From: Dysgonomonas mossii DSM 22836 | GTDB taxonomy: Bacteria; Bacteroidota; Bacteroidia; Bacteroidales; Dysgonomonadaceae | NCBI RefSeq assembly: GCF_000213575.1 | Contig: NZ_GL892004.1 | Coordinates: 1-64,000, forward strand | Direction of reading: 5' to 3' | Length of the DNA stretch: 64,000 nucleotides | Shown here: one piece after another, positions 36,559-44,950 of the stretch | Position numbering within the stretch: the first letter of the stretch is position 1 | How the letters are laid out: the number at the start of each line of letters is the position of its first letter | The notes under the pieces: generated by a model | Databases searched by the model: none | What the model saw: the letters and a program-made list of their open reading frames with translations, nothing else | Told to the model about the DNA's origin: nothing | Program-made: the position numbers and the translations under genes

Positions 36559-36834
36559 ATGACAAAAGCTGACATCGTTAACGAAATTGCGAAAAATACA
36601 GGAATAGACAAAGCTACTGTATTAAAAACAGTTGAATCATTCATGGATGTTGTAAAAGACTCGTTAAGCAAGAATGAAAATGTTTATTTAAGAGGTTTCG
36701 GTAGTTTCATCGTGAAGACAAGAGCTCAAAAAACAGCTCGTAATATCTCTAAAAACACTACTATCATCATACCTGCTCACTCAATTCCGGCATTCAAACC
36801 TGCCAAAACTTTCATAACTCAAGTGAGAAAGTAA
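36559..36834 (+). CDS. HU-family DNA-binding protein
   Basis: A 91-residue histone-like protein that bends DNA as a dimer and shapes the nucleoid. The N-terminal helical dimer part (MTKADIVNEIAKNTGIDK) is followed by the beta arm region (VYLRGFGSFIVKTRAQKTAR) with conserved Gly and Phe; the arm tip has an Asn/Ser/Thr-rich form and the protein ends in a Lys/Arg pair. It is followed by the 30-residue basic peptide gene on the same strand. Confidence 0.96.
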   Translation: MTKADIVNEIAKNTGIDKATVLKTVESFMDVVKDSLSKNENVYLRGFGSFIVKTRAQKTARNISKNTTIIIPAHSIPAFKPAKTFITQVRK

Positions 36835-36873
36835 TCTTGCCTTTTATTAAATTAATTTCTAAATATAAATAAC

Positions 36874-36966
36874 ATGCCAAGCGGAAAGAAAAGAAAAAGA
36901 CATAAAATGTCTACGCACAAGCGCAAAAAAAGATTAAGAAAGAACAGACACAAAAAGAAAAAATAA
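36874..36966 (+). CDS. 30-residue basic AURKAIP1/COX24-type ribosomal peptide
   Basis: A tiny gene of 30 codons plus TAA. It starts MPSGKKRKRHKMSTHKRKK and ends RHKKKK, with 19 Lys/Arg and 3 His residues in all. This is the pattern of the AURKAIP1/COX24 (mS38/bS22-like) peptides kept across Bacteroidota, whose mitochondrial relatives sit on the small ribosomal subunit. It lies 39 nt after the HU gene on the same strand, before a hairpin and the RNase E/G gene, the usual order in the phylum. It is below the length at which gene callers report reliably. Family assignment rests on my recognition of the pattern. Confidence 0.85.
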   Translation: MPSGKKRKRHKMSTHKRKKRLRKNRHKKKK

Positions 36967-36997
36967 TCTGTAATTCTTTTATTTAATGAAATATACG

Positions 36998-37037
36998 AGA
37001 ACAAACTTGCAAATTGTTGAATTTCTAAGTTTGTTCT
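36998..37037 (+). terminator. Hairpin after the basic peptide gene
   Basis: AGAACAAACTT (36998-37008) and AAGTTTGTTCT (37027-37037) form a perfect 11-bp stem, with a further AAATT/AATTT pairing in the loop. The tail (TTGTGTATTTAATG) is only moderately T-rich. It probably ends the HU-peptide transcript. Confidence 0.65.
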
Positions 37038-37091
37038 TTGTGTATTTAATGAAAAAGCTTCTTGATAAACAAAGAAGTAAACTCTACTATC

Positions 37092-37116
37092 AGATTTAAA
37101 TAGGGAATTTAAATCT
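37092..37116 (+). repeat. Inverted repeat in the RNase E/G leader
   Basis: AGATTTAAAT and ATTTAAATCT (37092-37101 and 37107-37116) form a perfect 10-bp A/T-rich stem with loop AGGGA, ending 24 nt before the rng start and followed by TATTTTTAATTCT. It could be an attenuator or an RNase target in the leader. Confidence 0.55.
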
Positions 37117-37140
37117 TATTTTTAATTCTAAAACATAGTT

Positions 37141-38715
37141 ATGAATAGCGAACTAATAGTCGATGTTCAGCCCAATGAAGTCTCAATCGCAGTCTTGGAA
37201 GACAAGAAACTTGTCGAACTGCAAAAAGAAGGAAGAGACGCTTCATACGCGGTAGGAAACATCTATGCCGGCAAAGTTAAAAAACTGATGCCCGGATTAA
37301 ATGCTGCTTTTGTAGACATAGGATACAAAAAGGACGCTTTTCTTCACTATTTAGATCTAGGTGCTCAATTCAAATCCGTTGATAAGTTTTACAAACAGGC
37401 TTTAGCTGATAAGAAAAAGTTTCCTAACATCTCGAAGATGAAAATGGAAGCAGACATAGACAAAAATGGGTCTATCAGCGACGTTCTCAAACCAGGACAA
37501 GAAATACTGGTACAAATAGCCAAAGAACCTATATCAACAAAAGGCCCCCGCCTCACAGCCGAGCTTTCACTGGCCGGCCGTTTTCTAGTTGTCATTCCGT
37601 TCAACGACAAAGTATCTGTCTCTCAAAAAATTAAATCGAAAGAGGAGCGTGCTCGTCTAAGACAACTTATACAAAGCATAAAACCAAAAAACTTCGGAGT
37701 AATAGTAAGAACTGTAGCTGAAGGGAAAAAGGTAGCTGATCTGGATACAGAACTGAAAACATTGGTAAAACGTTGGGAGGATAATCTTCCTAAGATTCAG
37801 AAAAATAAACTTCCAACCCTCGTTTTTGAAGAAACAGGCCGTATTGTGGCCTTACTGAGAGACATCTTCAATCCTACCTTTCAGGAAATCCATGTCAATG
37901 ATTTAGATACCTGCAACCAGATTAAGGATTATATATCATTTATAGCACCCGACAAAAAAAACATTGTAAAAAGTTATGATGGCGGGTTACCTATCTTTGA
38001 TAATTTCAATGTAACAAAACAGGTAAAAGCCTTGTTTGGAAAAACAGTTACATTCCGTAATGGCGCATACCTTATCTTGGAACATACCGAAGCCCTTCAC
38101 GTTGTAGACGTAAACAGCGGCAACAGGTCGAAGAATCCTGAAGCAGGACAAGAGAATAATGCATGGGAAGTGAATTCCGCAGCAGCAGAAGAAATAGCAC
38201 GTCAATTGAGATTACGAGACATGGGGGGAATCATCGTAATCGACTTCATAGATATGACGGAAGGTGAGCACAAAGCACAACTAATGGCCAAAATGCAGGA
38301 GCTGATGGCAAATGATCGGGCAAAGCATAATATACTCCCACTGAGCAAGTTCGGGCTAATGCAGATCACACGTCAGCGTGTACGTCCAGAGATGGAAATA
38401 TCAACCACCGAAGCATGTCCTACATGTTTTGGGAAGGGAGAAATAAGACCATCCATACTGTTTACAGATACCCTGCGCATGAAAATAAGCTATCTAGTAA
38501 AAGATCTAAAAGTAAAGAATTTCAAACTCTACATACATCCGTATGTAGCAGCATTTATCAATAAAGGTTTTCCTTCATTAAAATGGCAATGGAAATGGCG
38601 TTATGGCATGGGAGTGAAGATCATTCCAAACCAGAATCTGGCATTCCTCGAATATCATTTTATGGATGAAAATGGAGAAGAAATTGATATGAAACAAGAT
38701 TTTGAAGTAAAGTAA
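37141..38715 (+). CDS. rng: Ribonuclease E/G family protein
   Basis: A 524-residue endoribonuclease that cuts A/U-rich single-stranded RNA in mRNA decay and rRNA 5' end processing. The N-terminal S1 domain (about 40-125) with YAGKVKKLMPGLNAAFVDIG is followed by the RNase-H-like and DNase-like parts; GIIVIDFIDM carries a catalytic Asp, and CPTCFGKG supplies the zinc-link CxxC. There is no long C-terminal degradosome scaffold, so it is closer to RNase G than to E. coli RNase E. A palindrome lies in its leader, and a terminator follows the stop by 18 nt. Confidence 0.95.
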   Translation: MNSELIVDVQPNEVSIAVLEDKKLVELQKEGRDASYAVGNIYAGKVKKLMPGLNAAFVDIGYKKDAFLHYLDLGAQFKSVDKFYKQALADKKKFPNISKMKMEADIDKNGSISDVLKPGQEILVQIAKEPISTKGPRLTAELSLAGRFLVVIPFNDKVSVSQKIKSKEERARLRQLIQSIKPKNFGVIVRTVAEGKKVADLDTELKTLVKRWEDNLPKIQKNKLPTLVFEETGRIVALLRDIFNPTFQEIHVNDLDTCNQIKDYISFIAPDKKNIVKSYDGGLPIFDNFNVTKQVKALFGKTVTFRNGAYLILEHTEALHVVDVNSGNRSKNPEAGQENNAWEVNSAAAEEIARQLRLRDMGGIIVIDFIDMTEGEHKAQLMAKMQELMANDRAKHNILPLSKFGLMQITRQRVRPEMEISTTEACPTCFGKGEIRPSILFTDTLRMKISYLVKDLKVKNFKLYIHPYVAAFINKGFPSLKWQWKWRYGMGVKIIPNQNLAFLEYHFMDENGEEIDMKQDFEVK

Positions 38716-38732
38716 CAATTACTCAGAATATA

Positions 38733-38773
38733 TGAAAAGAGCTGTTTTTAATGATTAAAAACAGCTCTTTTCA
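38733..38773 (+). terminator. Terminator after rng
   Basis: TGAAAAGAGCTGTTTTTAAT starts a perfect palindrome running to 38773 (stem about 19 bp, tiny loop). The arms carry T runs on both strands (TTTTTA and TCTTTTCATT), so it could work in both directions, but only rng points into it here. Confidence 0.82.
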
Positions 38774-38836
38774 TTATTCACACACATCGTCGCAACTATT
38801 ATTAGACTACAAATTAGCAAATAAGAAGAATATCCT

Positions 38837-38844
38837 TAAATTTG
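38837..38844 (+). promoter_or_regulatory. -7 element for the patatin gene
   Basis: TAAATTTG is an exact TANNTTTG. Transcription would begin near 38851, just before the ATG at 38863. This argues against a TTG start at 38842, which would lie upstream of the mRNA. Confidence 0.5.
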
Positions 38845-38862
38845 TATATTGATACAAAACGC

Positions 38863-39690
38863 ATGAGTCCGGAAAAAAACATTTATCAACTAGGTCTCTC
38901 CCTTAGCGGAGGTGGTGCCAAAGGTTTTGCTCATTTAGGCGTATTGCAAGCACTAAATGAAATTGGTCTTTATCCTCAAATTATATCCGGAACCAGCGCA
39001 GGAGCTTTTGCCGGAGTATTATATGCGGATGGGTATACTCCTGAGGAAATATTATCATTCTTCAAGAAGAAGGTATTCAGAGAGTTTGCAGAATTTACGA
39101 TACCACATGGCGGCTTTTTCAAAAGCGATGGGTTTCGTTCATTTCTAAAAAAACATCTCCGAGCTAAAACCTTTGAGGATCTGAAAATACCCCTGCGAAC
39201 TGTGGCTACTGATATAGAATATGGTGAAACAAAGGTGTTTTCTACAGGAGCTTTGATACCGGCCGTTATTGCATCATGTTCGGTACCTATCATTTTCCGT
39301 CCTGTGGAAATCAACCAACATTATTATGTTGACGGAGGTCTATTTAAGAACTTCCCAGTTTCCACGATACGCAAAGATTGCGTTAAAATTATAGGAGTCA
39401 ATGTTAGCCCCATCATAAAAGCAGAATTCAGGAGCTCTATTAAATATATTGCAGAAAGGTCTTTCCACTATATGTCCGGCTCCAATACCTTATTAGACCG
39501 AAACTTGTGTGACTATCTGATCGAATCAACATCTTTGTCTCAATATTCAATGTTTGATCTAGAACATGTTGAAGAAATATATAAGGCAGGATATAACTTG
39601 ACAACAAAATTTTTTGAAGAAAAAAAAGAAGCCTTAACAAAAGATTTTCCACATATCAACCTTATTACATGCATAACACATGCACAATAA
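38863..39690 (+). CDS. Patatin-like phospholipase
   Basis: A 275-residue protein of the patatin/RssA family of Ser-Asp lipid acyl hydrolases. The oxyanion hole GGGAKG (about residue 17), nucleophile elbow GTSAG (about 46, Ser) and catalytic Asp in YVDGGLFKNFPV are all present, so it should be active. No signal peptide is seen, so it is probably cytoplasmic. The ATG at 38863 is chosen because a TTG further up lies before the predicted transcription start. The stop is 14 nt before the amylase ATG. Confidence 0.9.
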   Translation: MSPEKNIYQLGLSLSGGGAKGFAHLGVLQALNEIGLYPQIISGTSAGAFAGVLYADGYTPEEILSFFKKKVFREFAEFTIPHGGFFKSDGFRSFLKKHLRAKTFEDLKIPLRTVATDIEYGETKVFSTGALIPAVIASCSVPIIFRPVEINQHYYVDGGLFKNFPVSTIRKDCVKIIGVNVSPIIKAEFRSSIKYIAERSFHYMSGSNTLLDRNLCDYLIESTSLSQYSMFDLEHVEEIYKAGYNLTTKFFEEKKEALTKDFPHINLITCITHAQ

Positions 39691-39704
39691 TAAAATTAGC
39701 AGCT

Positions 39705-41393
39705 ATGGCAGAAAAGATTTTTATATACCAAGTACTTCCCCGATTATTCGGCAACGACAACAGCACAAATAAGGAAAGCGGCACCATAGAAGAAAATGGA
39801 GTAGGTAAGTTCTCAGCCTTCGACAATAAGGCATTGAAAGAAATAAAAAAAATGGGATTTACCCATATCTGGTATACCGGCATACTTGAACATGCCTCTA
39901 CTACCGACTACACAGCAAATGGAATAGCCAAAGATCATCCCGATGTAATAAAAGGAAAAGCAGGCTCGCCTTATGCGATCCGTGATTATTATGATGTTTC
40001 TCCCGATCTGGCTGATACTGTAGACAACAGGATGCAAGAATTTGAAGCCCTCATAGAACGTACGCACAAAAATGGAATGAAAGTCATTATTGATTTTGTT
40101 CCCAATCATGTTGCACGACAATATCATTCTGATGCAAAACCTAAAAAGATAAAAGATCTGGGTGCAGATGATAATAAAAACGTAGCGTTCGATCCGGATA
40201 ATAATTTCTATTATATACCCAATCAAAAACTAGAATTGCAATTCCCTACTCAACAAGGAGAAAACGCATACATAGAATATCCGGCTAAAGCAACCGGCAA
40301 TGACTGCTTCAGCAATAAGCCATCGGTAACAGATTGGTACGAAACGGTTAAATTAAATTATGGAATAGACTATACCAATAACAACACAAGCTGCTTTATA
40401 CCAACCCCTGACACATGGCTAAAGATGAAAGACATTCTTCTATTCTGGGCAGCCAAAGGGGTAGACGGATTTAGATGTGATATGGCGGAGATGGTCCCTG
40501 TGGAATTTTGGAACTGGGTAATACCGAGAGTAAAAGCAAAAAACAAGACACTTATCTTTATTGCAGAGGTATATAATCCCGACTTGTATCACAAATATGT
40601 AGATTGGGGACTGTTTGATTATCTATACGACAAAGTTGGGCTCTATGATACACTACGTAATGTAATCACCCATCAACAACCTTCATCGGACATTACCTTT
40701 TCTTGGCAAAGCATTGACGGGCTACAAACCAAAATGCTAAACTTCCTCGAAAACCATGACGAACAGCGCATAGCATCTGATTTCTTTGCAGGCGATGCTT
40801 TTAAAGCCATTCCGGGAATGATTGTAGCCGCAACAATGAATACCAATCCCGTAATGATCTACTTCGGACAAGAACTGGGTGAACGGGGAATGGATAAAGA
40901 AGGTTTTAGCGGACTAGATGGACGTACAACCATCTTTGATTATTGGTCGGTAGACTCTATAAGAAGCTGGAGGAACAAAGGAACGTTCAGAGAAGGAGGA
41001 CTAAAGGAGGAACAGATAAAACTTCGGAAGTTTTATATTCAGCTTCTAAAGATCGCAAAAGAAGAGTCAATCAGAACAGGTAAATTCTTTGATCTGATGT
41101 ATGCTAATTATAACAACATGGACTTTGATTCTACAAAACAATACGCTTTCTTGAGGTCTGGCAAAGATGAATTCTTGATTGTAGTCGCTAATTTTGATTC
41201 CAAGCCTGTGGATATTTCTGTGCATATTCCTTTTCATGCTTTCGAATATATGGAAATAAAACCGCACGAAATAAAAAAAGCGAAAGAACTGCTCACTAAA
41301 AAGAATTTTACATTAAGTCCACAATGGGATCGGAACCTGTTTTTAAACATAGAAGAATATTCTGGGAAAATAATTAAATTTTCTATGAGCTAA
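39705..41393 (+). CDS. GH13 alpha-amylase family protein, cytoplasmic
   Basis: A 562-residue glycoside hydrolase of family 13 acting on alpha-glucans. The four conserved regions are visible: I, DFVPNH; II, GFRCDMAEM with the nucleophilic Asp; III, LIFIAEVYN with the acid/base Glu; IV, FLENHDEQRI with the third acidic residue. The ATG at 39705 is taken rather than 39669, because the earlier one overlaps the patatin gene. No signal peptide is present, so it probably acts on intracellular glycogen or imported maltooligosaccharides. A C-terminal beta domain starts near residue 470. Confidence 0.9.
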   Translation: MAEKIFIYQVLPRLFGNDNSTNKESGTIEENGVGKFSAFDNKALKEIKKMGFTHIWYTGILEHASTTDYTANGIAKDHPDVIKGKAGSPYAIRDYYDVSPDLADTVDNRMQEFEALIERTHKNGMKVIIDFVPNHVARQYHSDAKPKKIKDLGADDNKNVAFDPDNNFYYIPNQKLELQFPTQQGENAYIEYPAKATGNDCFSNKPSVTDWYETVKLNYGIDYTNNNTSCFIPTPDTWLKMKDILLFWAAKGVDGFRCDMAEMVPVEFWNWVIPRVKAKNKTLIFIAEVYNPDLYHKYVDWGLFDYLYDKVGLYDTLRNVITHQQPSSDITFSWQSIDGLQTKMLNFLENHDEQRIASDFFAGDAFKAIPGMIVAATMNTNPVMIYFGQELGERGMDKEGFSGLDGRTTIFDYWSVDSIRSWRNKGTFREGGLKEEQIKLRKFYIQLLKIAKEESIRTGKFFDLMYANYNNMDFDSTKQYAFLRSGKDEFLIVVANFDSKPVDISVHIPFHAFEYMEIKPHEIKKAKELLTKKNFTLSPQWDRNLFLNIEEYSGKIIKFSMS

Positions 41394-41475
41394 TTGTGTT
41401 GTTTTTCCTAATTTTACAGTCTCATATAAATCTATTAAAAAACTTTCCATAAAGATTAAAAAAATTAAAGAAGAG

Positions 41476-42414
41476 ATGGACAATAATCTACCTTTCAAAA
41501 TTTTCTCGGGAACTAATTCTCGTTACTTAGCTGAAAAAATATGTACTAGCCTTGGATGCCCTTTGGGTAAAATGAAAATTGAACGCTTCGCCGATGGAGA
41601 ATTCTCTGTTTCATACGAAGAGTCAATCAGGGGGGGTCAGGTTTTTTTGATACAGTCTACGTTCCCTTCTTCAGATAATCTTATGGAACTCCTATTGATG
41701 ATCGATGCCGCAAAAAGGGCGTCTGCCTCATCTATAATAGCTGTAATACCATACTTCGGTTGGGCTCGCCAAGACCGCAAAGATAAGCCTCGTGTTTCTA
41801 TCGGAGCTAAACTTATTGCGGACATGCTTAGTGCAGCGGGCATCAACAGACTAATAACTATGGACTTGCATGCCGACCAGATACAAGGATTCTTCAATGT
41901 TCCGGTAGACCACTTATACGCATCTGCAATATTCGTTGACTATATCAAAACATTGGATACCGATAACCTAGTGATAGCAACACCCGATGTGGGAGGTACA
42001 AAACGCGCAAGCTCATACGCCAAATACTTTGGTTTGCCGATGGTTATATGCTATAAACTTCGTAAAAAAGCAAACGAAATATCCGAAATGCAAATCATCG
42101 GGGACGTTACTGGAATGGATGTGCTGTTGGTAGATGACATTGTGGATACAGCAGGTACAATAACAAAAGCTGCCGACATAATGAAAGCCAGTGGAGCGAG
42201 ATCGGTGAGAGCTATAGCCAGTCATGCGGTGATGTCTGACCCTGCATCGGAAAGAGTAACCCAATCGGGACTTACAGAAATGGTATTTACAGACAGCATA
42301 CCTTACTCTAAGAAGTGCGAAAAGGTAGTTATCTTATCTGTAGCTGATGTGTTTGCAAATGCTATCCGCAGAGTATTAAGCAACGAATCTATCAGTTCAC
42401 TGTATATCCTATAA
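41476..42414 (+). CDS. prs: Ribose-phosphate pyrophosphokinase
   Basis: Makes PRPP from ribose 5-phosphate and ATP, for purine, pyrimidine, histidine, tryptophan and NAD synthesis. The 312-residue protein has the ATP-binding RQDRKDKPRVSIGAKLIADM block, MDLHADQIQGFF and the PRPP-binding VLLVDDIVDTAGT. Length is normal. An AGAAGAG sequence sits close before the ATG. Confidence 0.97.
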   Translation: MDNNLPFKIFSGTNSRYLAEKICTSLGCPLGKMKIERFADGEFSVSYEESIRGGQVFLIQSTFPSSDNLMELLLMIDAAKRASASSIIAVIPYFGWARQDRKDKPRVSIGAKLIADMLSAAGINRLITMDLHADQIQGFFNVPVDHLYASAIFVDYIKTLDTDNLVIATPDVGGTKRASSYAKYFGLPMVICYKLRKKANEISEMQIIGDVTGMDVLLVDDIVDTAGTITKAADIMKASGARSVRAIASHAVMSDPASERVTQSGLTEMVFTDSIPYSKKCEKVVILSVADVFANAIRRVLSNESISSLYIL

Positions 42415-42562
42415 ATACAAAATAGGTATAAAATACATACATCAGAGAGGTGATTCGTTCATCTCTCTTTTCTTTTGTACTAAAATTCAGATTCCAAATT
42501 TGTATATATCGCCAAATAAAGATACTTTTGCACCTTACATTAAATATGTTTATCACAAAATA

Positions 42563-43228
42563 ATGAAGGTTCATCACGAAGGACGAGACGTTTTAACAAC
42601 ATATTTTATAATCCTGTTTGTATTAAACGGGATACTTTGGTATTTCTTCCGTCACACATTTTTATCCTATCTTGCAGGTGGAGCATCACTTGTTTTTTTC
42701 GGTATAGTGCTCAACTTCTATCGGAGCCCGTATAGGCAATTCAAAGGCGACAGCAACGGTGTTGTGGTAGCGTCTGCCGATGGAAAGATAGTGGCTATAG
42801 AAGAAGTGTACGAAGGCGAATACTTTAAAGACAAACGTATTATCGTATCTATATTCATGTCTCCATTCAATGTTCATGCAAACTGGTATCCGATCAACGG
42901 GAAAGTATTGATGTCTAAGCATCATGATGGACGCTTTATGGCGGCATACCTGCCAAAATCGAGTACAGAAAACGAGAGATCGACTGTAGTCATGGAAACC
43001 GAAGACGGTAAAAACCAAATATTGCTACGTCAGGTAGCAGGAGCTATGGCCCGACGGATTGTAACCTATGCGCAGGTTGGAGAAACAGGCAGCATAGACG
43101 AACATCTCGGCTTCATCAAACTTGGATCAAGAGTTGACGTATATCTACCGTTAGGTACTGAGATACTTGTAGAAATGGATCAAAAGGTAACCGGAAACCA
43201 GACTGTAATAGCAAAGTTCCGAGCATAA
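42563..43228 (+). CDS. psd: Phosphatidylserine decarboxylase proenzyme (short, prokaryotic type II)
   Basis: Decarboxylates phosphatidylserine to phosphatidylethanolamine. The 221-residue proenzyme has an N-terminal hydrophobic region (about 14-50) and the self-cleavage site in IKLGSRVDVYLP, where the Ser becomes the pyruvoyl group of the alpha chain. The ATG at 42563 is chosen: it gives the usual short N-terminus (KVHHEGRDVL), while a TTG 63 nt upstream only adds odd residues. The stop is 4 nt before pssA, so the two successive enzymes are probably co-translated. Confidence 0.94.
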   Translation: MKVHHEGRDVLTTYFIILFVLNGILWYFFRHTFLSYLAGGASLVFFGIVLNFYRSPYRQFKGDSNGVVVASADGKIVAIEEVYEGEYFKDKRIIVSIFMSPFNVHANWYPINGKVLMSKHHDGRFMAAYLPKSSTENERSTVVMETEDGKNQILLRQVAGAMARRIVTYAQVGETGSIDEHLGFIKLGSRVDVYLPLGTEILVEMDQKVTGNQTVIAKFRA

Positions 43229-43232
43229 AGAG

Positions 43233-43943
43233 ATGAAAAAGCATATCCCAAACACACTCACTTCTCTCAATCTGTTTTCAGGATCGATAGCCACGGTTAT
43301 GGCATTTCAGGGAGAATATACATGGGTAGTAGTATGGGTTATCATCGCAGCCCTGTTCGATTTCTCCGATGGGTTTGCAGCTCGCTTGCTGAAGGCCTAT
43401 TCTCCAATCGGTAAAGAGCTCGACTCTTTGGCCGACATGGTCAGTTTCGGATTGGCTCCGAGTATTGCAGCCTTCCGCTTCCTGTCAGACAACACGATAC
43501 GCATATCTCAGAATCCCATTATAGTAGAATATCTGCCATATATAGCATTCCTACTCGCTATTTTCTCTGCTTTGCGCTTAGCAAAGTTCAATGTAGACGA
43601 AAGGCAAAGCGAGTCTTTTATCGGGTTAAACACTCCGGCTAATGCTATGTTTTGGGTTAGCTTCTGTTATGGTCTTGCATACAAAGTTCCAATGATTACT
43701 CCATCGTTGATATATACTTTTCTGGTTGCCATTGTAGTATTCTCATTACTCATGGTATCTGAAATTCCAATGTTCTCGTTGAAAATAAAAAATATCAAGT
43801 TTAAAGGAAACGAGTATCGCTATTTTCTTGCAGCATTCATTATCGTAGCTACAATAACAATCGGAGTATTAGGAATAGCAGCAGGAATATTGCTATATAT
43901 CACCTTATCTATCTTTCAGCAAACGGGAATGTTAAAGAAGTAA
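43233..43943 (+). CDS. pssA: CDP-diacylglycerol-serine O-phosphatidyltransferase
   Basis: Makes phosphatidylserine from CDP-diacylglycerol and serine, the substrate for the upstream Psd. The 236-residue inner-membrane protein has about seven helices and the CDP-alcohol phosphotransferase motif D-x2-DG-x2-AR-x8-G-x3-D-x3-D, seen as FDFSDGFAARLLKAYSPIGK followed by ELDSLADMVSFG. It is of the integral-membrane (Bacillus) type, not the E. coli peripheral type. Confidence 0.95.
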   Translation: MKKHIPNTLTSLNLFSGSIATVMAFQGEYTWVVVWVIIAALFDFSDGFAARLLKAYSPIGKELDSLADMVSFGLAPSIAAFRFLSDNTIRISQNPIIVEYLPYIAFLLAIFSALRLAKFNVDERQSESFIGLNTPANAMFWVSFCYGLAYKVPMITPSLIYTFLVAIVVFSLLMVSEIPMFSLKIKNIKFKGNEYRYFLAAFIIVATITIGVLGIAAGILLYITLSIFQQTGMLKK

Positions 43944-43988
43944 ATCCCTTCTCAATCATCACCCTCAATCCAATTACCCTTTTGTTTA

Positions 43989-44050
43989 ATTGTTAAAAAG
44001 CAACAAAAGTAACAGGTTTTGCACTCTTTTGCTGTGTCACTTTTTGCCGC
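43989..44050. repeat. Intergenic repeat, copy B
   Basis: This copy lies between pssA and the converging 44178 gene. Its core 44003-44020 (ACAAAAGTAACAGGTTTT) matches copy A (6911-6928) at 15 of 18 positions, with the same order of following CAC-TTTT blocks and a downstream TTATTATAAGATAA. Confidence 0.5.
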
Positions 44051-44177
44051 ACACTAGAAACTCAGCATACAATCACTTCAAAGACCTCTTATTATAAGAT
44101 AAATCCTTAAAAAAGAATTACCTCTATACTGAGATCTTTATTTCATTCAGAAGGATAAAAAGATTATCAACCTGCTC

Positions 44178-44897
44178 TTACCTATTCATAGATGGATAAA
44201 ACACATACGGACTTAATACACCCCGAACCGAAATGGTAAACAATGCGGTATAAGAAGCCGATGTGCCACCATTGTTGACTTGCATATAAACTATTTGTTT
44301 GCTGGGATTATAATACACAACCATATCTTCAATATCGGGCTCGAGCAAGTGCTCAAATACCTTCTGAGGAACAGGAATATTCCGTCCTTTTATAGACACC
44401 GTAATAGATTTATAGTGCAACTGAGGAGAAGACCACCTTGAGACGCCATAAGCCTTCTTCCCGTTTACCATATAGGTACCATCAGCACCTTTTTTCACTG
44501 AAGTATCTTTTGTACCGATGGGTGCAACGGAAACAACGACTCGTACATCTGCATTCTTGAAAGATATGCTACCATGAGCCGATAGACGTTCTACCTCTAC
44601 TATATCATAATCATCCACCCGCATCAGTTTCCTACCATGTATATATCCGCCGCTGACGCTTCTATCAGGCATATAGCGATAGACCTGACGCCACGGATCT
44701 GTACTCTGATCTATAGGCAGCATATAAAAAACCGAATCGTTGGGAATCTCTACAGCATTATGCAAATCTCCAAGACGAGGACAAAAGTCAATTCGTCCGC
44801 GAACGGTGTCTTGTGCCACCACAAATTGTGCGTTAGCGTTCTGTGCGCACATACTCAAAATAAATAATACAAGTAAAACTGTGTAAATCCTTTTCAT
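44178..44897 (-). CDS. Unknown exported protein
   Basis: A 239-residue protein I do not recognise. It starts with a signal peptide (MKRIYTVLLVLFILSMCAQN...ANA, cleavage near residue 23), with a cysteine at 17 that is not in a good lipobox, so it is probably soluble and periplasmic or surface-associated. The mature part is beta-rich with many Val/Tyr residues. It is 53 nt downstream of the VanX-like gene on the same strand and may belong to that cell-wall operon. No function can be inferred. Confidence 0.7.
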   Translation of the reverse strand: MKRIYTVLLVLFILSMCAQNANAQFVVAQDTVRGRIDFCPRLGDLHNAVEIPNDSVFYMLPIDQSTDPWRQVYRYMPDRSVSGGYIHGRKLMRVDDYDIVEVERLSAHGSISFKNADVRVVVSVAPIGTKDTSVKKGADGTYMVNGKKAYGVSRWSSPQLHYKSITVSIKGRNIPVPQKVFEHLLEPDIEDMVVYYNPSKQIVYMQVNNGGTSASYTALFTISVRGVLSPYVFYPSMNR

Positions 44898-44950
44898 GTG
44901 CTTATTATTTTAGAATTACAAATATATCTTTCGAAAGAAAAAGAAAAGCG

